From the NCBI RefSeq assembly GCF_024496085.1, contig NZ_CP101751.1, positions 434,001 through 498,000 of the forward strand: a DNA stretch of 64,000 nt, read 5' to 3'. The stretch is from Flavobacterium cerinum. GTDB taxonomy: Bacteria; Bacteroidota; Bacteroidia; Flavobacteriales; Flavobacteriaceae. The position numbers and the translations under genes are program-made. Below are positions 1 through 8,800 of this stretch, piece by piece (within the stretch, counting starts at the first letter, position 1; every line of letters begins with the position of its first letter). The notes below the pieces were generated by a model. That model saw only the letters and a program-made list of their open reading frames with translations. It was not told the origin of the DNA and did not search any database.

Positions 1-275
1 CCGATAAACCAACATTTTCTTCCGATTTTAAAAACTTTACAAAATGGTTTATTACAGCAAATACCGTTGACTCCATTTCTTTTCACGATTATATTGATGA
101 CGGTGCCACATTTGTAGAGCAATGCTTTGCAATCTGGACCAATGTTGTAACACTAGAGAATAACACCGTAACCAACTACCAATATGCTATTAGTCGTGTA
201 GAAGAATACATTAAGTCCTATTATATAAACAATTATCCGGATAATCTTGAGGATTGGGAATGCGAACTGTATTAG
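1..275 (+). CDS. Hypothetical protein, 5' end outside window
   Basis: An open frame enters from the left edge (codons begin at multiples of three) and reads about 90 residues before a TAG at 273-275. The visible part is soluble, acidic and aromatic-rich (phrases FVEQCFAIWTN and NLEDWECELY at the C-terminus), with no membrane segment. I do not recognise the family. It sits 18 bases ahead of the DUF2071 gene in the same direction. The start codon and any N-terminal domain are missing. Confidence 0.6.
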   Translation, partial: DKPTFSSDFKNFTKWFITANTVDSISFHDYIDDGATFVEQCFAIWTNVVTLENNTVTNYQYAISRVEEYIKSYYINNYPDNLEDWECELY

Positions 276-293
276 TTCTCCAACAAACATATT

Positions 294-1034
294 ATGATCA
301 AGCTATTTTTTCCAATGACAGCAATTGAACAATTACTTTCCGACACCGCCCACCGAACCTTTGATTATCCCAAATCCCGATGGATCTATTATCAGGAATG
401 GAATAATGCTTTGTTTTTACATTGGAAAGTTCCTGTGACTTTACTAGAAAAGCTTGTTCCCGAAAAACTCAATATCGATACTTTCGACGGTCATGCTTAT
501 GTATCATTAGTTGCCTTTACCATGCAAAAAATCCGACCGCGAAATTTACCGGCAATTACTTTTATTTCTGATTTTGATGAAATCAACATACGAACCTATA
601 TTGATAACGACAATAAAAAAGGGGTTTACTTTTTAAATATTGAAGCTGCGAAATCTTTATCTGCTTATATTGCTAAAAAATTATCCGGACTTCCTTATGA
701 AAAATCGGTTATAAATCGTTCCGATACCTCCTATAGTTCATACAATACGCAAAAAGCTTTTGCTCTGGAAACCGAATTCGAAATCAAAGAACCCATCTCA
801 TCAAAAACAGCTTTAGACAAATGGCTTACTGAGCGTTATTGTCTGTATCTTGATCAGGAAAAATCTTTATACCGTTACGACATTCATCATAAAGAATGGG
901 AGATTAAAAATGTTCATTTAAAACAACTTAGTCTAAACTATACTATCGATAATATATCGCTTTCCAATACGCCCGACTTTATTCATTATTCCGATGGTGT
1001 AAAAGTTGTCGCCTGGGAAAGAAGTAAAATATAA
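294..1034 (+). CDS. DUF2071 (YqjF-like) family protein
   Basis: The 246-residue protein shows the DUF2071 pattern: an N-terminal WIYYQEWNNALFLHW segment, then VPEKLNIDTFDGHAYVSLV, then ISDFDEINIRTYI and a YFLNIEAAKS strand. Full length matches the usual 230-250 residues of the family. The biochemical role of DUF2071 is unknown and it appears cytoplasmic, with no signal peptide. An alternative start at 315 (Met-8, MTAIEQLL) looks equally plausible because neither ATG has a ribosome site. The neighbours are unrelated orphans, so context says little. Confidence 0.75.
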   Translation: MIKLFFPMTAIEQLLSDTAHRTFDYPKSRWIYYQEWNNALFLHWKVPVTLLEKLVPEKLNIDTFDGHAYVSLVAFTMQKIRPRNLPAITFISDFDEINIRTYIDNDNKKGVYFLNIEAAKSLSAYIAKKLSGLPYEKSVINRSDTSYSSYNTQKAFALETEFEIKEPISSKTALDKWLTERYCLYLDQEKSLYRYDIHHKEWEIKNVHLKQLSLNYTIDNISLSNTPDFIHYSDGVKVVAWERSKI

Positions 1035-1061
1035 AAACCTTAGATAATTTGATCAAATAAA

Positions 1062-1436
1062 ATGAGTGTCAAATATAAAATCGCTGCTACCACTTACATC
1101 ATTTTATTACTTGCAATAGTATTGTATTGTATGATGTGGGCTTTGGGCATGAAAGAAAACGCAAAACCTAATACCGTACTTATCTCTTTAATTATTTTAG
1201 TTGTATCGAATATCCTTTCACTAATTGCCTTTCCTTATGTTCCTAAGACAAATAAAAAAAGTATTCGCCTTTTGAGTTTACTAAATCTGATCTTTTTACT
1301 TGCCGGATCTTTTTTTATAATAGCATTGCTTCGATCACTCGATTTTTCTTTGTATTCCGTCGTTACATTGGTCACACTTGGACTATCGGATATCGTTTTA
1401 TGTTTAGAATTTAAAAAGCAACTCCAAACGAAATAG
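1062..1436 (+). CDS. Small four-span membrane protein, unknown
   Basis: The 124-residue protein is mostly hydrophobic, with four likely membrane helices at roughly residues 7-28, 38-60, 68-88 and 92-112 and a short basic tail. No motif of a known transporter or enzyme is visible. It lies 27 bases after the DUF2071 gene and could be cotranscribed with it. The opposite-strand frame here is a shadow of this low-complexity hydrophobic sequence. Confidence 0.55.
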   Translation: MSVKYKIAATTYIILLLAIVLYCMMWALGMKENAKPNTVLISLIILVVSNILSLIAFPYVPKTNKKSIRLLSLLNLIFLLAGSFFIIALLRSLDFSLYSVVTLVTLGLSDIVLCLEFKKQLQTK

Positions 1437-1506
1437 TTATCAAACAATAATTACTCTTTTTCAAGATCTTCCGGTATATTTACAAGCCGCTATCACTAAG
1501 TCTGAA

Positions 1507-1974
1507 ATGAAATTTATCGCTATTATTTTCTTACTCTTTTTATCCTATCATACAACTGCACAGCCGGATAATTCCGAATTCACTCAAAAAGTTCTAAAGA
1601 GCAATGTGATTGGAAAAAAAATTACTTCCGGCGTTTGGAATGAAAAGGGAGATACAGAAACAAATCTTACCTATTTGGGTGCTGTAAAAGTAAAAAACGG
1701 AAAGACTTATAAGATAATGAATTCAATATGGACCTGGGGAATATCGGGTCGTGTTACAAATCGGATTTTGATATTTAATGATCGGAATCAGTATCTGGGA
1801 AATTATCCGATAACTGACTCCGAAAATCTCCCAATAGCACTCAAAAAGAGGTATTTGATCTTCAAAAACAACACAGGAAGCATATTCAAGGTTTATTTAG
1901 GAAATGGCATACCCGAAAAATTATATCAAAAAAACACTACTGAATTTAATTATATCTCCGATTTTCAACGTTAA
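1507..1974 (+). CDS. Exported hypothetical protein
   Basis: The 155-residue product begins with a clear Sec signal peptide (MKFIAIIFLLFLSYHTTAQ, cleavage near residue 19). The mature part is a small beta-rich domain with an interior ISGRVTNRILIFNDR stretch. There is no lipobox Cys, so it is probably periplasmic or released. A TATATTTA sequence about 35 bases upstream could be a -7 box. I do not recognise the family. Confidence 0.55.
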   Translation: MKFIAIIFLLFLSYHTTAQPDNSEFTQKVLKSNVIGKKITSGVWNEKGDTETNLTYLGAVKVKNGKTYKIMNSIWTWGISGRVTNRILIFNDRNQYLGNYPITDSENLPIALKKRYLIFKNNTGSIFKVYLGNGIPEKLYQKNTTEFNYISDFQR

Positions 1975-2033
1975 AAGAATCATATCCGTAATTGTATACC
2001 ATATCTTTTATGCTGCCAAACTAATGATCAACC

Positions 2034-2624
2034 ATGACCAAAAAAGAACAAAACTATTATGCCAAAATTAAATCTGACTTAATTGGTCAGAAAATAAAAA
2101 GGGTATTTTATGATGAACTACACTATGCTACCGATGATCATTTTTGGGAACATTCCGATAGTATTCATTCCGTGGATATGAACATTCTGTTAGAATTTGA
2201 AAACGGAAAAATTTGTCAGATTAAATGGGATGATACCTTTTATTGCTACGGAATCGGATTTACTATTTTATCCGATTTGGAGGAAAATAAACAGTTAAAG
2301 ACGATCGAAGTAACACACCATAAAAATTGGTCCGGAATTATTGATTCTGAGTTAACAAAGATCACTGTTTTCTGGGATGAAAGTAATGACTTTCAACACA
2401 CAAACAAAGAAATGGCCGGGATGACCAATAATACGATACGACTTCCGCTAACCTGGCAAATGGAATTCGACAAACAGCAATTGTGGATTTCAGCATTAGA
2501 AATACAGGAAAACGGATATACGAGTTATTGGGCGGATCATTTAACTGTATTTTTTAATAAAGAGCAATTGGAAAAATACAATAATCCAATTCAAAAGGAT
2601 TCAGAGCCTTATACCGTTAGCTAA
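2034..2624 (+). CDS. Hypothetical soluble protein
   Basis: The 196-residue protein is acidic and Trp/Tyr-rich, has no signal peptide or membrane segment, and carries no motif I can name. The N-terminal half has the look of a small alpha/beta fold (LIGQKIKRVFYDELHY, then ILLEFENGKICQIKW). Similar orphan proteins occur in accessory gene strings of flavobacteria. Possible immunity-type roles are only a guess from the setting. Confidence 0.5.
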   Translation: MTKKEQNYYAKIKSDLIGQKIKRVFYDELHYATDDHFWEHSDSIHSVDMNILLEFENGKICQIKWDDTFYCYGIGFTILSDLEENKQLKTIEVTHHKNWSGIIDSELTKITVFWDESNDFQHTNKEMAGMTNNTIRLPLTWQMEFDKQQLWISALEIQENGYTSYWADHLTVFFNKEQLEKYNNPIQKDSEPYTVS

Positions 2625-2677
2625 TCTTTAACCGAAAAGAAACATATATTGATCAATTAATAAAGATACTTTTCCTA

Positions 2678-2685
2678 TATATTTG
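2678..2685 (+). promoter_or_regulatory. Bacteroidota -7 box for the cytochrome c gene
   Basis: TATATTTG fits the TAnnTTTG -7 consensus. A TTG lies 26 bases upstream, which is slightly far for a -33 element. The box overlaps an in-frame TTG at 2683, which argues that this TTG is not a start codon. Confidence 0.45.
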
Positions 2686-2712
2686 TATATCTCCAAAAGG
2701 AGAAAATTGGTA

Positions 2713-3147
2713 ATGATGACATTATTTCAAAAATCGGTCGTTAAAATTCTGCTTGGATCTGCGGCTTTTTTACTCTTTACCGCTATCGCTATATCCTTTT
2801 ATTTTCTTTTTTGGAATTGTACTACCGAAACAACGCAATATACCGTCTGCGCAAATGAATTTGTTACAATGGACTGCGGAATGCACAACTTATCCGGAGA
2901 TGCCACGGAAGGGAAACATCTTTTTAACAGGCACTGTGCTATGTGCCATAAATTAAATGCCGTAATGACAGGACCGGCATTACGCAATACGGATTCAGTT
3001 GTTTTTCGCAAATGGCTTTATTATCAGAATGTTAAAATCGATACAACCAAATTAGACCGGTTCAATGTCGACTTTCATCGTGATCTGTCCAAAAACAATT
3101 TAAAAACAACCGATTTAGAAAACCTTTACGCTTATATTGGTTTTTAG
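2713..3147 (+). CDS. Membrane-anchored monoheme cytochrome c
   Basis: The protein has an N-terminal membrane anchor (residues ~10-34) followed by a small cytochrome c domain with one heme motif CAMCH (C75, C78, H79 counted from the 2713 start) inside the GKHLFNRHCAMCHK context. It should face the periplasm and carry electrons, but the usual distal Met ligand is not obvious in the short C-terminal part. I chose ATG 2713 over the upstream TTG at 2683 because an AGGAGA ribosome site lies 9 bases before 2713 and the TTG sits inside a promoter box. It stands alone among orphans, so its partner is unknown. Confidence 0.6.
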   Translation: MMTLFQKSVVKILLGSAAFLLFTAIAISFYFLFWNCTTETTQYTVCANEFVTMDCGMHNLSGDATEGKHLFNRHCAMCHKLNAVMTGPALRNTDSVVFRKWLYYQNVKIDTTKLDRFNVDFHRDLSKNNLKTTDLENLYAYIGF

Positions 3148-3232
3148 CTATACCTGGATTAGCCTATTTTTATAATAATCCGAAAGTACAATCCAGCCAA
3201 AAAAAGTATTTTCACATTATTGATCTCACAAT

Positions 3233-3850
3233 ATGATAGCAGAAGAAAAACCTGAATTTTGGGAAACTAATTTTATCGATAAAAAAGAAATGTGGGGCTT
3301 AACACCTTCTCATTCGGCTCGTATTGCCGGTGAATACTTCGCTGAAAAAGGGCTTAAAAATATTCTTATTCCGGGAATCGGTTACGGTAGAAATGCTGAG
3401 CCTTTCCGACAAAACGGAATGACGGCTACCGGAATTGAAATCTCGAAAACGGCCATTGAAATGGCACGGGAACATTATGGAACCGACCTAAAAATATATC
3501 ACGGTTCTGTTACCGATATGCCTTTTGATAATCAAAAATACGACGGGATTTTTTGTTATGCCTTGATTCATCTTTTAGATGAAAACGAAAGAGAAAAGTT
3601 AATCCGGGATTGTTATAACCAACTCGAAGACGGCGGTTATATGATTTTTACGATGATATCCAAAGAAGCGCCCACCTATGGAACCGGAAACTATATCAGT
3701 CCGGATCGTTATGAAATTATAGAAGGCGTCAATATGTTTTTTTATGACCAGGAATCGGTTCAGAAAGCGTTCAACACTGCCGGATTGTTTGAAATCACAA
3801 CGATACAGGAAAATTTTCCTTTCTTTTTGATCAAGTGCAGGAAAAATTAA
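3233..3850 (+). CDS. Class I SAM-dependent methyltransferase
   Basis: The 205-residue protein has the Rossmann methyltransferase motifs in order: motif I ILIPGIGYGR (residues 44-53), an acidic residue after the second strand in GIEIS (E69), then SVTDMPFDNQKYDGIF (motif II/III region) and a DGGYMIFTMIS strand. The layout with an N-terminal WGLTPS segment resembles thiopurine-methyltransferase/TehB-like enzymes that modify small molecules. The substrate cannot be read from sequence. It is flanked by unrelated genes. Confidence 0.8.
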   Translation: MIAEEKPEFWETNFIDKKEMWGLTPSHSARIAGEYFAEKGLKNILIPGIGYGRNAEPFRQNGMTATGIEISKTAIEMAREHYGTDLKIYHGSVTDMPFDNQKYDGIFCYALIHLLDENEREKLIRDCYNQLEDGGYMIFTMISKEAPTYGTGNYISPDRYEIIEGVNMFFYDQESVQKAFNTAGLFEITTIQENFPFFLIKCRKN

Positions 3851-3876
3851 ATCGATAGCCGCTTTACTTTCAAATT

Positions 3877-4332
3877 ATGTGTGATTTTACAAAAGGTTTT
3901 AAATTATGTAGCTGTGAACCGGAAAAAATTAAATTCCGGGAAAAAGAGGTTTACAAAAAATCCGATGGTCAACTTATTCCGGTGAAGAATAAAAAGAACG
4001 ACTCCATTCCGTTGATCTATATCTGGCAATTGTTTCGCCTGGTCGGGGAATATAAGAATAGTAGTATGCTCGGTCGCTATATACTTCCGACTGATACTGT
4101 CGGAAACGGGTTAGATGCCGAATGGATCGCCTTAAACCTCAATTCTGAAAACTGCTTTGATTTCGAATATGATCCGCAGGAAGGCGATACTTTATTTATC
4201 CGGCAAAATGTAATTCTTGGCCCTTATATTTCTCTTCTTTATAAAGATGGTCAATGGATAATTGATCATTATAGCCCTTTTGAATTTGAAATAAAGGAGC
4301 TTAAAGAAGGCTTAATTAGAGAAATCTCTTAA
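3877..4332 (+). CDS. Hypothetical protein with N-terminal Cys pair
   Basis: The 151-residue protein is soluble and starts with a short Cys-containing segment (MCDFTKGFKLCSCEPEK) that could bind a metal, then a beta-rich body ending in FEFEIKELKEGLIREIS. There is no signal peptide. I do not recognise the family. It begins 26 bases after the methyltransferase, in an array of orphans. Confidence 0.5.
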   Translation: MCDFTKGFKLCSCEPEKIKFREKEVYKKSDGQLIPVKNKKNDSIPLIYIWQLFRLVGEYKNSSMLGRYILPTDTVGNGLDAEWIALNLNSENCFDFEYDPQEGDTLFIRQNVILGPYISLLYKDGQWIIDHYSPFEFEIKELKEGLIREIS

Positions 4333-4416
4333 CATTCCGATTCCAGCTTTTACTTTTATACTGATTATTAACACAATAGTCATTATATTCGTATTTCATC
4401 ATTTCAAAAAACAACC

Positions 4417-4941
4417 ATGAATCTCATAAAAAGTATTGTTGTACTCAAAAAATATCCGAATTTAAAACGAGAAGTTCGTATTGGGTTAACTAACGAATCC
4501 TATCCGGAAACCGGAGAACTCAGCGATCTGGATCTTGACGATATTGCAGAAATTATTTCCGAATTAGATGCTTTAGTAGCTAAAAATGATCCCGAAAGCT
4601 ATCTGGAATGGGGCGTCGATTTATTTTCAGTATGCTCCTATCCCGATATTTCAAAATGCTCGGATGTTATCCATGATCTTGATTATCCCGATTGCAATAC
4701 CGCTCATTTATTAGCGTTTATGCGACAATTGTTGGCTTTTAAAGAACAATATACACAGCCGGATACACTAAAAAATATTTTGAAACCGGCTTTTCAACAA
4801 ATAAAAAAGGATCCTTCCGGTTTTAAAAAATGGGAAATCGGCACCTATTATGAAACCATTGTAGATACTATTCGTATCAACTTAAATCTTTCGGAAGACG
4901 ATTTTCAACTTACAGCTGATGAATATATTGATCAATTATAG
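4417..4941 (+). CDS. Hypothetical acidic helical protein
   Basis: The 174-residue protein is strongly acidic and helical, without signal peptide or membrane segment. Features such as LSDLDLDDIAEIISELDALV and a Cys-rich centre (VCSYPDISKCSDV) match no family I know. Small acidic orphans of this kind in Bacteroidota often turn out to be immunity proteins, but no toxin is visible nearby, so that is only a hint. Confidence 0.5.
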   Translation: MNLIKSIVVLKKYPNLKREVRIGLTNESYPETGELSDLDLDDIAEIISELDALVAKNDPESYLEWGVDLFSVCSYPDISKCSDVIHDLDYPDCNTAHLLAFMRQLLAFKEQYTQPDTLKNILKPAFQQIKKDPSGFKKWEIGTYYETIVDTIRINLNLSEDDFQLTADEYIDQL

Positions 4942-4980
4942 AAAGTAATATAACAACCAACAGTTCTTTAAACGTAGCCT

Positions 4981-5574
4981 ATGTCTCCCTTTAATTTTGA
5001 AACTTTCAGACAAAAATATCCTGACGATTGCAAAACTAAAAGCAACAATTCCTGTGTATTAGCACTTTACAGTATTGTATTGGCCGGCGAACACAAGGAC
5101 AGCGACTATTGGAACGAGGAACACGGTGCATCGGACATTATCCGGCTATTTGAAACTATTTTTACGACATATGACTGGGAAGAATTAGAAGCAGATTTAA
5201 AAAACTGGACGACTTCCCAACTGGAACTCTTTACCGAAGCGATACTTTCCGGCTATTATAGTTATACCAACAATGGTATTTATAATGATCACTATGATAT
5301 TGAAAAGCTGACGCAAACGATTCCGAATCGATTAAATTTACTACTCCCGATACTGGCTATTGAAAAGGAAAGAGATCTTCAATATCACGAACTCTCCTGG
5401 ATTATTGTAGAAAACAGTAATTTCATTAATGATCATTTTGAAATAGTACTCCAAAAAGATCCTCAGCATTTAAATACTATTAAAACGATTTTCGAATCAT
5501 TTGCTCGTTTCGATTCCACCGATCCGATGATCATAACATTAAAAAATAAGATTGACAACGTCTCTAATAAATAG
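4981..5574 (+). CDS. Hypothetical soluble protein
   Basis: The 197-residue acidic protein has no signal peptide. It contains a helix-rich body (LYSIVLAGEHKDSDYWNEEH near the N-terminus, LLLPILAIEKERDLQYHELS in the middle). The gene starts 39 bases after the preceding orphan and could share its transcript. No family is recognised. Confidence 0.5.
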   Translation: MSPFNFETFRQKYPDDCKTKSNNSCVLALYSIVLAGEHKDSDYWNEEHGASDIIRLFETIFTTYDWEELEADLKNWTTSQLELFTEAILSGYYSYTNNGIYNDHYDIEKLTQTIPNRLNLLLPILAIEKERDLQYHELSWIIVENSNFINDHFEIVLQKDPQHLNTIKTIFESFARFDSTDPMIITLKNKIDNVSNK

Positions 5575-5731
5575 TAGTTATCAAACACTTATAAAAACAA
5601 AACACGTTTAGCACAGTTTTCTGTAACAGTTCTGACTAACAATTAAACAATAACCGAAAACAAAATAAATCTTGGAGTACATTACTTTTAAAACACAATT
5701 ATATTTCACAAGTGCCCGATTAATTACCCTC

Positions 5732-6499
5732 ATGAAACTCTACCTTCTTTCAGAAAATGATTTCAGGTTGCAATTCCAGGAAGAATGTGCTGCATTAGAA
5801 AAAGAATTTTTCGGAACCTATAAAATCGGTGGCGGCGGTATTAAAAATAATGGATTTGACCTGGATCGTTTCCTTAATGATCAAAATATTGGTGCTTTCG
5901 CTGATATTCTCCTTAGGGTTCTTACTACAAATGAACTAACAAACGATCAAACGGCTAAAAATGTAGCAACTGTTGAAGCATTCACTCAATATGACGAAGC
6001 AAAAATCAAAGATTTCCTGATTGACAATCTTATTTTTAATGACCCTCAAAAAGAGAATGAATTAAAGGTGCTTTTCGTAGTCGTATATGCAGCATTAAAA
6101 GAAGGCTATTTTTACAAAGTATCTGCCCCTCTTACTGATCAGCTTCTTGGTGAGTGGCTTTCAACTCGTGAAACCGGACAATTAAGAATTAATTACAATA
6201 TGACCGATTTTATGCCGATTGGGAACCAGATCCATCTTATAGTCAGTCGATATAACCAGGATTTTCACCTCTTTTCCTGTCTGGCAAAAGTGGCCAATTA
6301 TACTACACGAAAAGAGAGTGAACTTACAGTTCGCGAAACTTTAATCAAAATATCAGACGGGTATATCCACCATCATTATTTAGATAATGAGAACTTTATT
6401 TTTTTATACAAAAGCCCGATTTTCAGATATGACGGGGATAGTTTTGAAACACAAATCGGAGATATTGGCTTTACCTTTAAAAGAATAGAACAACAGTAG
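5732..6499 (+). CDS. Hypothetical soluble protein
   Basis: I place the start at ATG 5732 (MKLYLLSENDF). The frame stays open up to a TTG at 5672, so a 275-residue form is also possible. The 255-residue protein has a Gly-rich loop (IGGGGIKNNGFD), a helical centre and a beta-rich C-terminal half ending with a GDIGFTFKRIEQQ strand. No known domain is seen. It closes the plus-strand orphan array and a 419-base non-coding stretch follows. Confidence 0.5.
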   Translation: MKLYLLSENDFRLQFQEECAALEKEFFGTYKIGGGGIKNNGFDLDRFLNDQNIGAFADILLRVLTTNELTNDQTAKNVATVEAFTQYDEAKIKDFLIDNLIFNDPQKENELKVLFVVVYAALKEGYFYKVSAPLTDQLLGEWLSTRETGQLRINYNMTDFMPIGNQIHLIVSRYNQDFHLFSCLAKVANYTTRKESELTVRETLIKISDGYIHHHYLDNENFIFLYKSPIFRYDGDSFETQIGDIGFTFKRIEQQ

Positions 6500-6918
6500 C
6501 ACTTATTCCGAACAGAACTTTCTTTAAAACAGCTACAGGATATATAAAAATCACGTTTTGTGCACCTGACAATATCATTTTACAAATAATTATTTTGTTA
6601 AATTAATTTTATTTTTCGTTTTTGAAAGAAATTTCTTATATATTTGAGATGTTCAAAAACAGGAAATAAAAAAATTGAATCAGAGGAAAAAGAAATCCCA
6701 CATCATATTCAAAATATTTTTATTAAAATCGAAACAATAAGTTCACATTTTCCTTAAAAAATGTTATACGATTTTTCCTATTTTTGTTAAAATCAACTTC
6801 TGACACCCAACAGAATTGTATTCAATTGACGATCACTATAGTTCAGACCGACTCGTCTAAAGGTTTCCGCATACGTTTAAAATAGCTATAAAAACCAATC
6901 ATAAACTATATAATAAAC
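6500..6918 (+). other. Non-coding leader region before the 8-gene operon
   Basis: This AT-rich gap has no gene I can support. It contains two TAnnTTTG-like boxes, TATATTTG at 6639-6646 and TATTTTTG at 6779-6786. Either could start the operon whose first gene begins at 6919, leaving a leader of roughly 125-265 bases. No strong hairpin is evident. Confidence 0.4.
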
Positions 6919-7491
6919 ATGAAAAACAGAAAATTCCTCCTTTTTGCAGCCATTGCAACACTTACCTTCACAACTTACAGTTGTAATGGTAACAAATCAG
7001 AAGGCGCGACCGAAGCAGCTGCTACAGAAGAAACCGCAGCTCCGGAAAAACCGTTGGTATTCGCTGAATTTGTTGATCTTGATTTGAGCAGCTACGGAAT
7101 TCCGGTTGTTACAAAAGCCCCGAAAGATGCTAAAGTTATCAAAAGCACTACAGAAGGTGAAGTATTTGTATATGGTGGAAAACTATTTAAACTGACGTTT
7201 TCGATCCATGAAGGAACTGCGGAAGAATCAGTAGGAATAATCAAGGAAATTACCGGTGACAAGGAAATGAACCCGGGCTTCGATAAATTCGTAGCGGAAG
7301 ATCCGACCGGTTTCATGAAACAAAACAAAGAAGGCAAACTGGCGTTCACCCATGGGGTAACCACAGGGCAATCTTCAGTAATTATTCAGGAAGGAATGGG
7401 ATTTGACCAATCTCCTGATCAATTTACTGATTATAGTGCCGATGACATCAAATTAATGTACGAAGCAGCAAAAGCTACCGTAGCAAAATAA
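6919..7491 (+). CDS. Lipoprotein, first gene of an eight-gene operon
   Basis: The 190-residue protein has a lipoprotein signal (MKNRKFLLFAAIATLTFTTYS followed by Cys-22) and a low-complexity Ala/Glu/Thr linker (residues ~28-43), then a globular domain. It should be anchored in a periplasm-facing membrane leaflet. The body (VTKAPKDAKVIKSTTEGEVF, ending SADDIKLMYEAAKATVAK) matches no family I can name. Separated from the ankyrin gene by 84 bases that include a hairpin, so it may be expressed at a different level from the seven genes downstream. Confidence 0.65.
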   Translation: MKNRKFLLFAAIATLTFTTYSCNGNKSEGATEAAATEETAAPEKPLVFAEFVDLDLSSYGIPVVTKAPKDAKVIKSTTEGEVFVYGGKLFKLTFSIHEGTAEESVGIIKEITGDKEMNPGFDKFVAEDPTGFMKQNKEGKLAFTHGVTTGQSSVIIQEGMGFDQSPDQFTDYSADDIKLMYEAAKATVAK

Positions 7492-7517
7492 TTTTCAATT
7501 CATCTTACTTTTTTAGA

Positions 7518-7542
7518 CCTCGGGCAAAAATTTTGTCCGGGG
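7518..7542 (+). terminator. Intercistronic hairpin, possible attenuator
   Basis: CCTCGGGCAAAA and TTTTGTCCGGGG can pair along their length with two G-T wobbles around a minimal loop. A short pyrimidine stretch follows but no long T-run, so it looks like a leaky terminator or an mRNA-stabilising stem between the lipoprotein and ankyrin genes. Confidence 0.45.
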
Positions 7543-7575
7543 CTTCTATACAAACAACCAAACCAACAAAAAAAT

Positions 7576-8793
7576 ATGGACATTAACAAAGAACTAGTAA
7601 TCGCTTCAGAAGCAGGTGATTTAGAAACAGTAAAACAAATGTTAGCAAAAGGCGCCGATACCAGTGCCATGGGACCTAATTCCGGTGCTTTACATTGCGC
7701 GGCAGCAAACGGTCATCGCGAAATCGTGCAACTTTTGCTTGAAAACGGTTCTAACCCGAACATCCCCGACAACCAATCGTTTTATCCGATTCACTTAGCG
7801 GCAGCTTTCAAACATATAAATATCGTAAAAGATCTGATTCAACACGGCGCTAAACTTGACGTGGTGACTTCAAGTCTCGGAACGGTACTTCACGTTGCTG
7901 CGGCAAACAACTTCTACGAAATACTCGACCTTCCTGAAGTCAAAAAAGGACCGATCGAAGCCAGAGATCAGGAACAAAAAACAGCTCTGAACGTAGCTGC
8001 CTGTTTCGGTAGTTATACGATAGGATGGAAACTTATTGACGCCGGTGCAGACGTAAACACGTTGGACGATTTCGGTTTCTCACCTCTACTTAACGTTTTA
8101 ATGCGTTTGGAAGAAGCTAAAGTACCACATTGGGAATCAGAAGGAACAAATTCGGGTGTCTATGTAAAATACCAGATCACAAACGGTTGTTTCCGTTATA
8201 TAAAACCATACAATGGCGGAGCAAACGAATTGGGCCGTGTACTTTCGATTATGGATCAATACGACATCTCCGGATATTCCTGGGGACCTAAGCAACACCG
8301 CAATTATGTAGAATGCATTTATCTTGCTCAAAATCTTATCCGTAAAGGAGCTGATATACACATTCGCGGCAATAACGGCAATACTCCGATGATCATGGCT
8401 TGCTCTGCCGGTGAACCAGAAATGATGAAAACATTGGCTAAAAAGGGTGCCTCTTTTGACGTGAAAAACAATCAGGGAATTGCTCCTTTACATTACGTAG
8501 CCCGTAGTAAACGTCTTGACGGTTTGAAAGCCTTTTTAAAACTTTACCCGGAGCAAGACATTAACGCAGTTGACGAAAACGGATGGACAGCCGGACATTA
8601 TCTGGGCGATGTTGGCGGACATCCTGAAATGGCTAAAGTTTTAGTCAAAGCCGGTCTCGATACGACTATCGGAAGTACCAAATATGTAGGTCCACTTGCG
8701 CCCGGAATCACCGCTAAAGAAGTAGCCGAACATTGGAACGACGACGAAATCGCAAAACTTTTAACACCGAAAAAAACAAAATCAAAAGCATAA
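7576..8793 (+). CDS. Ankyrin-repeat protein
   Basis: The 405-residue protein has ankyrin repeats at residues ~3-100 (GDLETVKQMLAKGAD, NGHREIVQLLLENGSNPNI, FKHINIVKDLIQHGAKLDV), ~130-165, and ~255-400 (GNTPMIMACSAGEPEMMKTL, GIAPLHYVARS, NGWTAGHYLG). The repeat array is interrupted at ~170-255 by an insert without ankyrin character that contains Trp, Tyr and Cys residues. Ankyrin arrays bind proteins, and no catalytic domain is seen. No signal peptide, so it is cytoplasmic. It is followed 7 bases later by the next operon gene. Confidence 0.85.
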   Translation: MDINKELVIASEAGDLETVKQMLAKGADTSAMGPNSGALHCAAANGHREIVQLLLENGSNPNIPDNQSFYPIHLAAAFKHINIVKDLIQHGAKLDVVTSSLGTVLHVAAANNFYEILDLPEVKKGPIEARDQEQKTALNVAACFGSYTIGWKLIDAGADVNTLDDFGFSPLLNVLMRLEEAKVPHWESEGTNSGVYVKYQITNGCFRYIKPYNGGANELGRVLSIMDQYDISGYSWGPKQHRNYVECIYLAQNLIRKGADIHIRGNNGNTPMIMACSAGEPEMMKTLAKKGASFDVKNNQGIAPLHYVARSKRLDGLKAFLKLYPEQDINAVDENGWTAGHYLGDVGGHPEMAKVLVKAGLDTTIGSTKYVGPLAPGITAKEVAEHWNDDEIAKLLTPKKTKSKA

Positions 8794-8800
8794 TTTGATC

